Source: JBCBAP01 sp038532435 (GTDB lineage Bacteria; Pseudomonadota; Alphaproteobacteria; Rhodobacterales; Rhodobacteraceae). Taken from it: a DNA stretch of 30,085 bases. The DNA lies in the NCBI GenBank assembly GCA_038532435.1, contig JBCBAP010000043.1, positions 1-30,085 on the forward strand. Reading direction: 5' to 3'. Positions 1-7,514 of this stretch are shown piece by piece. The notes below the pieces were generated by a model that was not told the DNA's origin, did not search any database, and worked only from the letters and a program-made list of their open reading frames with translations. A program made the translations under genes and the position numbers. The stretch's first letter is position 1, and each line of letters begins with the position of its first letter.

Positions 1-1
1 G

Positions 2-589
2 CTCGAGGCTGCAGGCGTCAATCTTGTGTTCACCCCAACGCCGGAGGTCATGTACGACCGGCCAACGGACTTCGGCGTTGACCCCGGCACGCTCGGCGCC
101 GTTCTCATGGGCGCGCTTCGGCCCGGGCACTTCCGCGGGGTGGCGACCGTGGTGACCAAACTCTTCAACATCGTTCAGCCCGACCGCGCCTACTTTGGAG
201 AGAAGGACTTCCAGCAACTCGCGGTGATCCGAGCCATGGTCGACGCCCTCGATCAATCCGTGAAAATCATCGGCTGCCCCACGGTGCGGGAGGCGGACGG
301 TCTTGCGATGTCCTCCCGCAACGCGCGCCTCACACCTGCCCATCGGGCGCAGGCGAAGGTCCTGCACCGCGCCATGGAGGCGGCTGCGCACATGACGGGG
401 ACCGTCGAGGCGCGTCGGGACCGTATCCGCGCAATGCTTGCGGAGGCTCCGGACGGGGAAATTGAGTCCATCGACATCTGCGACGCCGCGACGCTGAAGC
501 CCCTTGCCGGAGACCCGACCGGCCCCGCCGTCATCCTGCTCGCCGTCCGCTTCGGCGAAGTGCTTCTGATCGACCAGCGGGTCTTCTGA
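2..589 (+). CDS. panC: Pantothenate synthetase, 3' part (5' end cut by window edge)
   Basis: Pantothenate synthetase joins pantoate and beta-alanine using ATP, the last step of pantothenate (coenzyme A precursor) synthesis in the cytoplasm. The reading frame is open from base 2, so the true start lies to the left. About 195 of the usual 280 or so residues are present. Visible family signatures are FTPTPEVMY, the RPGHFRGVATVV stretch, the AYFGEKDFQQL stretch and the ADGLAMSSRN nucleotide-binding signature (the KMSKS-like element). The C-terminus ends in the family-typical FGEVLLIDQRVF followed by TGA. The missing part is the N-terminal half of the nucleotide-binding fold. Downstream, two decayed copies of this 3' end follow in tandem (separate entries). 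panB, a common partner, may lie to the left but cannot be seen. Confidence 0.95.
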   Translation, partial: LEAAGVNLVFTPTPEVMYDRPTDFGVDPGTLGAVLMGALRPGHFRGVATVVTKLFNIVQPDRAYFGEKDFQQLAVIRAMVDALDQSVKIIGCPTVREADGLAMSSRNARLTPAHRAQAKVLHRAMEAAAHMTGTVEARRDRIRAMLAEAPDGEIESIDICDAATLKPLAGDPTGPAVILLAVRFGEVLLIDQRVF

Positions 590-689
590 GCACATCCGCG
601 CGGCCGCTTCTGCGCTTTCCAACCACGAAAGAGTCCCCTTCTCAGAACGACGCTGTCCCCTTGGTGAGGTCTATGACTTCGGCGCTGGT

Positions 690-800
690 GGCAACGACGT
701 CTGCAATCTAGCCAAGCTTGAGGCCCTGAAAAGAGCGCCAACCGGCCACTCCCGTCTTCCCGCTTGCCGTCCGCCTCGACGATGAGCCATTACTCGTCGG
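690..800 (+). pseudogene. Decayed copy of the panC 3' end (copy 1)
   Basis: Translation from base 696 gives DVCNLAKLEALKRAPTGH, which aligns without gaps to DICDAATLKPLAGDPTGP of panC. After a +1 shift, bases 763 onward give LAVRLDDEPLLVG, matching LAVRFGEVLLID of panC. The DNA shares runs such as cttgccgtccgc and accggcc with panC. The offset to panC is 223 bases before the shift and 224 after it. The frameshift and divergence indicate a non-functional remnant. There is no start codon or upstream coding part. The homology rests on short matches read by eye. Confidence 0.6.
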
Positions 801-914
801 CTCGAACCTGCCGGACGGGTTCTCACGGCAAACCCAATGGACCCTCACGGTGGCTAGGCCGCCGTGCATAGCACCATCGATCTTACGGCCCGGTCCTCCG
901 CTACCGCGGGGGTG

Positions 915-1022
915 GGATCGGAATCCGCGATGCCACCACACAGTTCACGCAACGAGCCCCGCCGATATCCCGCTCAAAGCTCGCTTCGGCGATATGCTCC
1001 TGATCGACCGCCGGGTCATCCA
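915..1022 (+). pseudogene. Decayed copy of the panC 3' end (copy 2)
   Basis: Bases 976-1020 encode LKARFGDMLLIDRRVI, closely matching LAVRFGEVLLIDQRVF at the panC C-terminus. Upstream in another frame, 923-940 reads IRDATT against ICDAAT in panC. The offset to panC is 447 bases upstream of an apparent 13-base deletion and 434 after it. The first value is about twice the 223-base offset of copy 1, as expected for successive tandem duplication. The stop codon of panC is not kept in phase. It is a fragment without its own start, so a functional product is unlikely. Confidence 0.6.
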
Positions 1023-1092
1023 GGCACCCGCTTGTGGAGACCCCTGCGGGAGGGTGGCGATACATGGCATCACCGACCAGTGACGCATCCGC

Positions 1093-1515
1093 CTACCGTG
1101 TCGGTGGGATCGAGTAGGTGAGGCTCGCCCGCGCCACCGGATCGTCCGATCCCTCGGAATAGAGCATCACATCCCCGACCGCGAGCACCCGGCCAAGCTT
1201 GAGCAACCGCACCTCCGCCACCATGTCCTCCGCCGCTGGCTTGCGCATGAAATCGATAGAGCAATTCGTGGTGACCGTAAGCGCCTCCCGCCCGATCATC
1301 GCCAGCACCGCGACGTAGAAGGCGCAGTCCGCGAGACCGAACATCGCGGGCCCGGAAACGGTTCCCCCGGGGCGCAGCTTCTCCTCCCGCATCGGCATCC
1401 GCACCCGGGCGGACATGGGCCCCACATCCTCGACGATGAAATTCCCGTCGATCTGCGGAAACACCTCGGCAAGGAACGCCGACACCTCCTCGACGGTCAT
1501 CACAGGCTCACGCAT
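1093..1515 (-). CDS. PaaI-family hotdog-fold thioesterase
   Basis: A 140-residue single hotdog-domain protein, likely hydrolysing acyl-CoA thioesters in the cytoplasm. The segment from GGTVSGPAMFGLADCAFY to TTNCSIDFMRKP is the typical core: the helix that follows a Gly-rich turn, then the strand with DFMRKP. The length fits the PaaI/DUF4442-like group. The start is set by an AAGGAG ribosome binding site 7 bases before the ATG at 1515. An open frame continues upstream to 2283, but that part is a shadow of the opposite-strand hydratase gene. It is divergent from the enoyl-CoA hydratase gene 72 bases away, which also handles acyl-CoA, so a shared substrate class is reasonable but unproven. The exact substrate cannot be read from sequence. 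Confidence 0.85.
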   Translation of the reverse strand: MREPVMTVEEVSAFLAEVFPQIDGNFIVEDVGPMSARVRMPMREEKLRPGGTVSGPAMFGLADCAFYVAVLAMIGREALTVTTNCSIDFMRKPAAEDMVAEVRLLKLGRVLAVGDVMLYSEGSDDPVARASLTYSIPPTR

Positions 1516-1530
1516 CGGCTCTCCTTCCCC

Positions 1531-1560
1531 TTGGCAGCGCTCGGCCCTCCCTTCTATGCT
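1531..1560 (+). promoter_or_regulatory. Candidate sigma-70 promoter for the enoyl-CoA hydratase gene
   Basis: TTGGCA at 1531-1536 and TATGCT at 1555-1560 are separated by 18 bases, with the hydratase ATG 27 bases after the -10 element. It sits in the 72-base divergent gap between two start codons, next to the thioesterase ribosome binding site. Predicted by eye only. Confidence 0.35.
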
Positions 1561-1587
1561 GTGCCACGGCCTTGGGAAAGGGACAGC

Positions 1588-2379
1588 ATGAGCACGCCTA
1601 TCTTGACGAGCGACCAGGACGGCGCGGTCCTGACGCTGACGTTGAACACCCCCGGCAGCCTGAACGCGCTCAGCACCGGAATGCTGGCGACGCTGCAGAC
1701 CACGTTCGACGGTCTGATGACCGACCGGTCGGTGCGGGCCGTCATTCTGCGCGGCGCGGGCAAAGCCTTCTGCGCCGGGCACGATCTGCGGGAAATGACG
1801 GCGATGCGGCAGGCGCCCGACGGCGGGAAGGCGGCGTTTGACGCGCTCTTCGCCCAGTGCGCACGGATGATGACGACCCTGCCCCGCCTGCCCCAGCCGG
1901 TGATCGCACAGGTCCATGGCATCGCAACCGCGGCGGGCTGCCAGCTTGTCGCCTCCTGCGACCTCGCCGTCGCAGCCGACGACACCCGCTTCGGCGTCAA
2001 CGGTGTGAATATCGGCCTCTTCTGCTCGACCCCGATGGTCGCGCTCAGCCGCAGCATCGGGCGCAAGGCGGCGTTCGAGATGCTGACCACGGGCCGGTTC
2101 GTGGACGCGGCGGAGGCGGTCGAGCTCGGCCTCATCAACCGTGCGGTTCCCGCCAACGACCTGAGCAACGAGGTTGCCACCCTTGCGCAGACCCTCGCTG
2201 ACAAACTCGGCAGCGCCGTCACCCGGGGCAAACGCGCCTTCTACGAACAGCTGGAGATGCCCCTCGACGCGGCTTACGCCCACACGGGCCGGGTAATTGC
2301 GGAGAACATGCTAGATGCCCAGACCGAGGCAGGCATCGCCGCCTTCCTCAACAAGGAAACCCCGGTCTGGGATCAGTAG
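1588..2379 (+). CDS. Enoyl-CoA hydratase/isomerase family protein, ECHDC3-like
   Basis: A 263-residue crotonase-superfamily protein. The oxyanion-hole regions are visible: FCAGHDLREM (about 61-70) and GIATAAGCQLVASCDLA (about 111-127). The segment FGVNGVNIGLFCSTP followed by RKAAFEMLTTGRF resembles the mitochondrial ECHDC3 subgroup more than classical fatty-acid hydratases. Aligned with classical hydratase, the second acidic residue (Glu164, in FEM) is kept. The first (Glu144, usually in a QPE motif) is replaced by Gly139 in GVNG. Ordinary hydration of enoyl-CoA is therefore doubtful, and another acyl-CoA reaction is possible. The start at ATG 1588 (MSTPIL) was chosen over an upstream in-frame start at 1531, because that one would lie inside the promoter-like gap. 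The C-terminal NKETPVW stretch is typical of the family. Confidence 0.88.
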   Translation: MSTPILTSDQDGAVLTLTLNTPGSLNALSTGMLATLQTTFDGLMTDRSVRAVILRGAGKAFCAGHDLREMTAMRQAPDGGKAAFDALFAQCARMMTTLPRLPQPVIAQVHGIATAAGCQLVASCDLAVAADDTRFGVNGVNIGLFCSTPMVALSRSIGRKAAFEMLTTGRFVDAAEAVELGLINRAVPANDLSNEVATLAQTLADKLGSAVTRGKRAFYEQLEMPLDAAYAHTGRVIAENMLDAQTEAGIAAFLNKETPVWDQ

Positions 2380-2402
2380 GCCGGGGCGCGTGCCCCGCCC
2401 GA

Positions 2403-3038
2403 TCAGTGGCGGCGCCGCCGCTTGAGCGCCAGACCACCAGCAAGTGCCGTGCCCAGCAGCAGCAGCCCACCGGGCAGCGGAACCGGCGCGGGACCGATGG
2501 GACCGGAGGTCTTCACGAAGCTCAGATCGTCGATGGCATAGTCGTTGCCGCCAAACTCCGTGGATGCATCGAGCAGGGACAGCACGACGGACGTAGTCCC
2601 GCCCGCGGTCCAGCTGAACGAGCTCTCGGTCCAATCATCGCCGAAGGCCGGCGTGTCGCTCATCCCGATGCTCGACCCGTCGACCACGAAGTCGAGCTTG
2701 CCAAGCGGCCCGTTGAACGCGGTGATCGAGTAGGCGGAGAACTCGTAGGTCGCTCCGGCTTCGACGGAAACCGTTTGGCTCCAGGCAATCGTGTCCGTGT
2801 CCCTCGACCCGTTGATGACCATCATGTTGCCGGTGCCCGACGTGTGATCACCCTTGTTGATGAAGGCGCTGTTGGCAGCCTTCGGGGTCGTCGCAATCCT
2901 GTACTGCGCAAGGCCACCGCCAAGGGTCAACTCAGTGGTGAAGCCCGTATCCCCCGCCTCGAAATCACCGTTGGTGATCAGATTGACCGAGGCGGCCTGC
3001 GCCATCGACGCCGCGCTGATCAACGCGACACTCAACAT
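2403..3038 (-). CDS. VPLPA-CTERM sorting-domain surface protein (signal peptide apparently frameshifted)
   Basis: A 211-residue exported protein. After a hydrophobic N-terminus ending ASMAQA comes LITNGDFEAGDTGF, typical of choice-of-anchor/CBM-like beta-sandwich proteins. The C-terminus has VPLPGG (187-191), a hydrophobic helix and a RRRR cluster. That is the VPLPA-CTERM sorting signal of Rhodobacterales, which is expected to be processed by an exosortase-like system (none is in the window). The ATG at 3038 gives a signal peptide with no positive residues. A better ATG at 3052, with ACGGAG 5 bases upstream, opens a frame that stops after MPKY. Its TGA overlaps the ATG at 3038 (TGATG). One extra A in the AAAA run at 3044-3047 would join them into MPKILMLSVALI, an ideal signal peptide. 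The gene may be frameshifted, or start by coupling. Confidence 0.75.
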   Translation of the reverse strand: MLSVALISAASMAQAASVNLITNGDFEAGDTGFTTELTLGGGLAQYRIATTPKAANSAFINKGDHTSGTGNMMVINGSRDTDTIAWSQTVSVEAGATYEFSAYSITAFNGPLGKLDFVVDGSSIGMSDTPAFGDDWTESSFSWTAGGTTSVVLSLLDASTEFGGNDYAIDDLSFVKTSGPIGPAPVPLPGGLLLLGTALAGGLALKRRRRH

Positions 3039-3122
3039 CAGTATTTTGGCATGGTTACTCCGTAAACACAGATTTACTTCAACGAGACCTGAGATTACGG
3101 GATGAGAGGGGCAATCTGTACA

Positions 3123-3173
3123 AATATATAAGGCTTCTATGCACTTTCTTTCATAAATGAAAGTTAACTTTCA
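3123..3173 (-). promoter_or_regulatory. AT-rich promoter region with three phased CTTTCA/TGAAAG half-sites
   Basis: An AT-rich island upstream of the VPLPA-CTERM gene. On the plus strand CTTTCA occurs at 3148-3153, its inverse TGAAAG at 3158-3163 and CTTTCA again at 3168-3173, exactly 10 bases apart. The last two form the perfect 16-base palindrome TGAAAGTTAACTTTCA, and the first two form CTTTCAT-AA-ATGAAAG. A TATATA at 3125-3130 (minus strand) lies 18 bases downstream of an ATGAAA and could be the -10 element. This looks like an operator overlapping the -35 region. No regulator can be named. Confidence 0.45.
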
Positions 3174-3249
3174 ATTCGTCAAAAATCCACAGAAAGCCCA
3201 GTCAATGCAGGACGTCTGCCTTTCCGCCGACTTTCAGATGTAAAATACC

Positions 3250-4392
3250 TTACGCTGCGGAAATGCGATCCTGAACCGGATAGCCCGCCTCGAACCGCGC
3301 GCGCAACGCAAGGGTGAAGAGCACAACCGCAAGGAACTGGTGCGCCAGCGCAAGCGGCCACCAGGCGACGTAAAGAACGGTCACGATTCCCAGCACCACC
3401 TGCAGCACCAGCGCCAGCATCATCCACCCGAATTTGAGCCGCACCTGGCTTGAGACAGAGCGGCGCGCCCGCAGCCACAGAAGGATCCCGACGGCGAAGA
3501 CGAGGTAGGCCAGCATACGGTGGTTGAATTGGACCAACCCCGCATTCTCGAAGAAGTTCGAGAGCCACGGTTCAAGATCGAAGGCCGCGGAGGGGAAGAA
3601 CTGCCCCGCCATCAGCGGCCAGTCCGTATATGTCCGGCCCGCGTCGATGCCCGCGACCAGCGCCCCCATGAGGATCTGTGCAAACAAAAGCGGGATGAAG
3701 ACCGCGGTGAAGATCATGAGCCCGCCCTCCCGCGCGCGGCGGGCCTGCAGCAGTTCCACCTCGCTCCGCGACAGCTGGAAGACGTACCATGCGATCAGCC
3801 CAAGGATCGCGAAGGCGAGACCCAGATGGGTCGCCAGGCGATAGCTCGCAACATCGAGCATGGTCCCGGTGAGGCCCGAGGACACCATCCACCAGCCGAT
3901 CGCCCCCTGCAGCCCGCCGAGAACACCGAGCGCGAGCAGGCGCGGCGTCCATCCCGTCGGGATCTGCCGGCGCAGCAGGAACCAGAAGAAGCCCGCCGCC
4001 CAGACCAGGCCGATCACCCGGCCCAGCTGTCGGTGCCCCCATTCCCACCAGTAGATCACCTTGAATTCGGCCAGGGTCATGCCCCGGTTCTGGATCTGGT
4101 ATTCCGGGATCAGCCGGTACTTGTCGAACTCGATCTGCCAGGCCTCCGCGCTCAGCGGTGGCAGCGCGCCGGTCAGCGGACGCCATTCGGTGATCGAAAG
4201 ACCCGAGTCCGTGAGCCGGGTCAGCCCGCCCACGGCGATCATCACAACAACAAGGGCAAACAGGACCTTGAGCCAGAGCGCGATCGCCGACCGGGCCCGC
4301 GCGCGGGCAAGCTCGGCCACGCCCGCCTGCGGGGCGGCCGCGGGTTTCGCGTCCGTTGAGACCTCTTCAAAGATGCTCCGCTTGCCACTCAT
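3250..4392 (-). CDS. ctaA: Heme A synthase (COX15/CtaA)
   Basis: A 380-residue membrane protein that oxidises the methyl group of heme O to make heme A for aa3-type cytochrome c oxidase. About eight membrane helices are visible, in two similar halves. The conserved heme-ligand histidines appear in WWEWGHRQLGR, RLATHLGLAF, VQFNHRMLAYL and LALAHQFLA. Other type-2 CtaA/COX15 signatures are GGLTRLTDSGLSITEW near the first helix and YTDWPLMAGQFFP in the middle. The start at ATG 4392 has GGAGG 6 bases upstream. An open frame extends 18 codons further but lacks support. The N-terminal 40 residues are hydrophilic and Ala/Arg rich, as in alphaproteobacterial members. The cytochrome oxidase subunit genes are not in the window. 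Confidence 0.95.
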   Translation of the reverse strand: MSGKRSIFEEVSTDAKPAAAPQAGVAELARARARSAIALWLKVLFALVVVMIAVGGLTRLTDSGLSITEWRPLTGALPPLSAEAWQIEFDKYRLIPEYQIQNRGMTLAEFKVIYWWEWGHRQLGRVIGLVWAAGFFWFLLRRQIPTGWTPRLLALGVLGGLQGAIGWWMVSSGLTGTMLDVASYRLATHLGLAFAILGLIAWYVFQLSRSEVELLQARRAREGGLMIFTAVFIPLLFAQILMGALVAGIDAGRTYTDWPLMAGQFFPSAAFDLEPWLSNFFENAGLVQFNHRMLAYLVFAVGILLWLRARRSVSSQVRLKFGWMMLALVLQVVLGIVTVLYVAWWPLALAHQFLAVVLFTLALRARFEAGYPVQDRISAA

Positions 4393-4468
4393 ACCAGCCT
4401 CCGTTGCAGCGCCCCGAGACCTATCGCGGCCCGCGCCGGTCAACAAGGGCAGGCTTGCCGCAGGCTGC

Positions 4469-5419
4469 TCAGCCGCGAAAGGCGGAGCGTGTGAGCAGAT
4501 AGGCGATCAGCGTCGCGGGCACCGCGAGGTAGAGCGTGCCCCACGCGATCGGCGGCACATCGTCCGTGCCCTCGCTCAGGATCGCGTTCAGTTCCGCTCC
4601 CACCAACACGGCAAGTACCGAAAGCCAGATCCACGTCATGAAGCCGATGAGCGCGCCAAGCGAGCCATAGGTCTGGTTGAGATTGGCGAAGTTCGAGACG
4701 TAAAAGGAAAACGCGACCGACATCCCGATCATCAGGACAACCGCAACCACGGCCCCCGGCACCACACGTCGCCGTCGTCCCCGGTGGCGGGGTGCGCCCC
4801 AGTAGTACAGCGCGCAGAGCCCGGTCAGCAGCATCACCACCAGCAGAAGGAACGAGACGACGCGGATCAGCAGCGCCAGTCCCCCCGCGGCACCCAGAAA
4901 TGCAAACAGCGCCGGGATCGCCACGGTCGCGGTGATGAACACCACCATCCCGACCATCCCGGCGATGGTGAAAGAGATCGCGAGCAGATTGAACTTCACC
5001 GGTCCGCGTGTTTCCGGCGCCTTGAATGCCACCTCCAGCGCCTGAAAGATCGCCTGCGTCGCCCGGCTCGACAAGTAGAGCGCCAGTCCGAGGGACACGG
5101 CAAAGGCGAAGCCGAGCGCCTGGCTGCCCCGGTCGATCAGCGCCTGAAGCTGGGTCTGCATCAGCGTGATCCCCTGGCGGGGCACAATGTCCGAAAGAGC
5201 CGTCAGATGGGTCGTCAGCGTCGTCGGGTCCAGCAGCAGGCCATAGACGGAGATAAGCGCGCTCAACCCGGGCACCATGGACAGAAGGGCAAAGTATGTG
5301 ACCCCCGCCGCGATGAGAGAGGCGCGGTCCCGCGCGAGCCGGCTCGAGAGCATTCGAGTGACGCTCCACCAGCCGAGCGTCGGGCTTTGTCCATCGTGCT
5401 GTTCAGCCGCCACAGTCAT
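4469..5419 (-). CDS. YihY/virulence factor BrkB family membrane protein
   Basis: A 316-residue inner-membrane protein of unknown biochemical role. Family hallmarks are the helix with TYFALLSMVPGLSALIS (about 45-60), FQALEVAF in the middle, and the last conserved block YGSLGALIGFMTWIWL followed by VLVGAELNA. Six or seven hydrophobic segments are visible, with a basic loop (RHRGRRRR) between helices 4 and 5. The start at ATG 5419 is preceded by GGAGG at 6 bases. The open frame upstream to 6040 is a shadow of the divergent gene. The old annotation of this family as ribonuclease BN was an error, so no nuclease role is implied. The gap to the ctaA start is 76 bases and both genes lie on the minus strand. 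Confidence 0.9.
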   Translation of the reverse strand: MTVAAEQHDGQSPTLGWWSVTRMLSSRLARDRASLIAAGVTYFALLSMVPGLSALISVYGLLLDPTTLTTHLTALSDIVPRQGITLMQTQLQALIDRGSQALGFAFAVSLGLALYLSSRATQAIFQALEVAFKAPETRGPVKFNLLAISFTIAGMVGMVVFITATVAIPALFAFLGAAGGLALLIRVVSFLLLVVMLLTGLCALYYWGAPRHRGRRRRVVPGAVVAVVLMIGMSVAFSFYVSNFANLNQTYGSLGALIGFMTWIWLSVLAVLVGAELNAILSEGTDDVPPIAWGTLYLAVPATLIAYLLTRSAFRG

Positions 5420-5596
5420 AGCCCCTCCATAGCACCCTAACGCGATGGCGGGCCACAAGTTCCCGACCCTGTTGCCCTCCTCCTGTTCTATCGACGCATG
5501 ATCCTTGTCGGGGCCGCGCGGGGCTGGCGAAGACGCCTTCTCCGCCCGATCCACTGCCCCCTTTCCTGATCGTTCGCGATCTCCTAGACAGGCCAC

Positions 5597-6637
5597 GTGT
5601 CTCCAGCGTCGCCGTTTCTCCGCCTCTTGCTCACGCTTGCTATCTCCGCCGTCGGGGGAGCCGTCGGTCAGGCTGCGGGTGTGCCCGCGGGCATCCTGAT
5701 CGGCTCGACCGCAGCGGTCACCCTCGCGGCCCTCAGCCGCCGGGTGCCCCTGTTCTTGCCAACGGGTGTCCGGGACATCGGGTTTCTGATGATCGGCCTG
5801 AGCATGGGCAGCGGGGTGACGCCGGACACGCTCGCCCTCATGGCCCGCTGGCCCGTGAGCTTCCTCATGCTGACGCTGAGCGCGGGCGTGACCCTTGTGA
5901 TCGTGATGCAGCTTCTCGTCCGGTTCTACCGGATCGACGCGGAAACGGCGTTTCTGGGGGCCACCCCAGGTGCGCTTTCCTATGCGATCGCGCTGGCGGA
6001 GGATGGCCGGGCCGATCCCGCGATGGTCGGCGCGCTGCAAAGCTTGCGGCTCCTGCTTCTCACGGCGCTTTTGCCCTTCGTGATCGGCGGGCTGGAGGGG
6101 GCAGCGACCCTTGGCACCGCGGACGCGCCGCAGCCGGTGCTGACACTGCTTGAGGTCGCGCTGCTCCTCGCCATCTCAGCCGGTCTGGGCCACGGTCTCG
6201 GCAGGCTCGGGATGCCCGCGGCGATGCTGATCGCGGGGCTTGGTCTCTCCGCGGTCTGCCACGCGACCGGGCTCGTGTCCGGGCCGCCGCCGGATCTGAT
6301 GCAGGCCGCCGCACTCGTCATCGTCGGCGCCCTGCTCGGCACCCGGTTCGTGGGGATGAGCCTCTCGATCCTCAGGCGGCTGATTGGTGCCGCGCTGGTG
6401 ATCTTCGTGTTGTCGAGCAGTCTCGCGGCACTCGCGGCGATGGGCACGGCCCGCTGGCTCGATCTGCCCTTCGCGCAGGTCTGGGTCGCCTACGCGCCCG
6501 GCGGGGTGGAGGCGATGTCGGCCATGGCGCTCTCCCTCGGGTACGACCCGGTCTTCATCGCGGCCCATCACCTCTACCGGATCTTCGCGATGATCGCGAT
6601 CCTGCCGATCTTCTACCGCTGGGTCGGCGGCCGCTAG
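5597..6637 (+). CDS. AbrB family membrane protein (AbrB duplication family)
   Basis: A 346-residue integral membrane protein with about ten hydrophobic segments in two related halves. Each half begins with a GxxxGxxxGxPAG-type stretch: GAVGQAAGVPAGILIGS near residue 20 and GHGLGRLGMPAAMLIAG near 200. The PGALSY motif in the middle and YAPGGVEAMSAMAL near the C-terminus are typical of this family, which includes E. coli AbrB. The members are often mislabelled transcriptional regulators but are membrane proteins of uncertain, probably transport or regulatory, function. Translation starts with GTG at 5597; no better ATG is nearby. The stop TAG overlaps the TAG of the convergent trmJ on the other strand in a shared CTAG. 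Confidence 0.87.
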   Translation: MSPASPFLRLLLTLAISAVGGAVGQAAGVPAGILIGSTAAVTLAALSRRVPLFLPTGVRDIGFLMIGLSMGSGVTPDTLALMARWPVSFLMLTLSAGVTLVIVMQLLVRFYRIDAETAFLGATPGALSYAIALAEDGRADPAMVGALQSLRLLLLTALLPFVIGGLEGAATLGTADAPQPVLTLLEVALLLAISAGLGHGLGRLGMPAAMLIAGLGLSAVCHATGLVSGPPPDLMQAAALVIVGALLGTRFVGMSLSILRRLIGAALVIFVLSSSLAALAAMGTARWLDLPFAQVWVAYAPGGVEAMSAMALSLGYDPVFIAAHHLYRIFAMIAILPIFYRWVGGR

Positions 6638-7428
6638 TCGGGTTTCGGACCCGGCGCGTCCCGATCCTGCCGCCACTCGGCAAGCGCCCGGATCACGCCG
6701 TGGAGGGTGCGCACATCCGTCTCCGTCAGCGGCGCCCGCCGGAACAGGTTTTCGAGGTTCGCACGCATGGAGGCGGCCTTGCTCTCCGGCCAGAAGAAGC
6801 CCTTCGCCGTGAGCTTCTCATCAAGGTGCGCAACCAAACGGGCCACATCCTCCATCGTCGCCCGTCCGCCCCGGGCAATCACATCCACCTCGCCCTCCGC
6901 CTGCGTGGCCTGCCGCAGCCATTCGTAGCCCGTAAGCAGCACGCATTGCGCAAGGTTAAGGGAGGCGAACTCCGGATTGACCGGGACGGAGATGATGGCG
7001 TTCGCCCGCACCACATCGTCATTTTCGAGCCCTGCCCGCTCCGGCCCGAACAGCACGCCCACCTGCTGCCCCTCCGCCATCAGTGCGTGGGCGTGCTGCA
7101 TCGCGCGCTCAGGTGTCATGACCGTCTTGGTGAGATCGCGGGACCGTGCGGTGGTGGCAAAGACGTAGTTGAGATCCGCAATCGCCGCGTCCGTGTCCTC
7201 GAACACCTGCGCGTGGTCAAGCACGCGACCCGCCCCGCTCGCCATCGCGACCGCCGCGGGATTGGGCCACCCGTCCCGAGGACCGACAAGGCGCATGCGG
7301 TCGAGGCCGAAGTTCAGCATCGCCCGCGCGGCGGCGCCGATATTCTCCCCCATCTGGGGGCGCACCAGCACCATCGCGGGACCCTGCCCGCGCCAAGCGA
7401 CACCACCCCGACGATCGGTTCCGGACAC
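6634..7428 (-). CDS. trmJ: tRNA (cytidine/uridine-2'-O-)-methyltransferase TrmJ-like
   Basis: A SPOUT-class methyltransferase that puts a 2'-O-methyl group on position 32 of tRNAs using S-adenosylmethionine. The three SpoU motifs are visible: NIGAAARAMLNFGL (motif 1), VGVLFGPERAGL (motif 2) and ASLNLAQCVLL (motif 3, the trefoil-knot SAM site). The C-terminal extension with LRNLF-like sequence (ANLENLFRRAPL) and TLHGVIRAL is typical of TrmJ. Two in-frame GTG codons compete: at 7437 the AGGGGA ribosome binding site touches the codon, while at 7428 it lies 9 bases away, so 7428 was chosen (264 residues). It overlaps the convergent AbrB-family gene by 4 bases. It follows the LysM-rhodanese gene on the same strand, 86 bases apart. 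Confidence 0.9.
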   Translation of the reverse strand: MSGTDRRGGVAWRGQGPAMVLVRPQMGENIGAAARAMLNFGLDRMRLVGPRDGWPNPAAVAMASGAGRVLDHAQVFEDTDAAIADLNYVFATTARSRDLTKTVMTPERAMQHAHALMAEGQQVGVLFGPERAGLENDDVVRANAIISVPVNPEFASLNLAQCVLLTGYEWLRQATQAEGEVDVIARGGRATMEDVARLVAHLDEKLTAKGFFWPESKAASMRANLENLFRRAPLTETDVRTLHGVIRALAEWRQDRDAPGPKPD

Positions 7429-7474
7429 GTTCGACACTCCCCTGCTTTGCGGAGCGTCCTGATACGATGGAGGG

Positions 7475-7497
7475 CCGGGCGGCGCAACTCCGCCCGG
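7475..7497 (-). terminator. GC hairpin after the LysM-rhodanese gene
   Basis: CCGGGCGG and CCGCCCGG form a perfect 8-base stem with a 7-base loop, in the 77-base gap between the rhodanese stop and the trmJ start. No T-run follows on the minus strand, so it may only weaken read-through. Confidence 0.35.
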
Positions 7498-7514
7498 GCG
7501 CCCGGTTCAGGTGC

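Larger units (their letters stand above)
590..1092. other. Gene-free stretch with panC-tail remnants
   Basis: About 500 bases between the panC stop and the convergent thioesterase stop hold no convincing gene. Short open frames exist on both strands but have no ribosome binding site and no family resemblance apart from the two panC tail remnants listed separately. No tRNA or clear terminator was recognised. Confidence 0.6.

Noticed and set aside
4061..5440. Long plus-strand open frame of 459 codons
   Set aside because: It lies antisense to ctaA and yihY, is rich in Arg/His/Gln/Asp with no family resemblance, and has no ribosome binding site; it is a shadow of GC-rich codon use.
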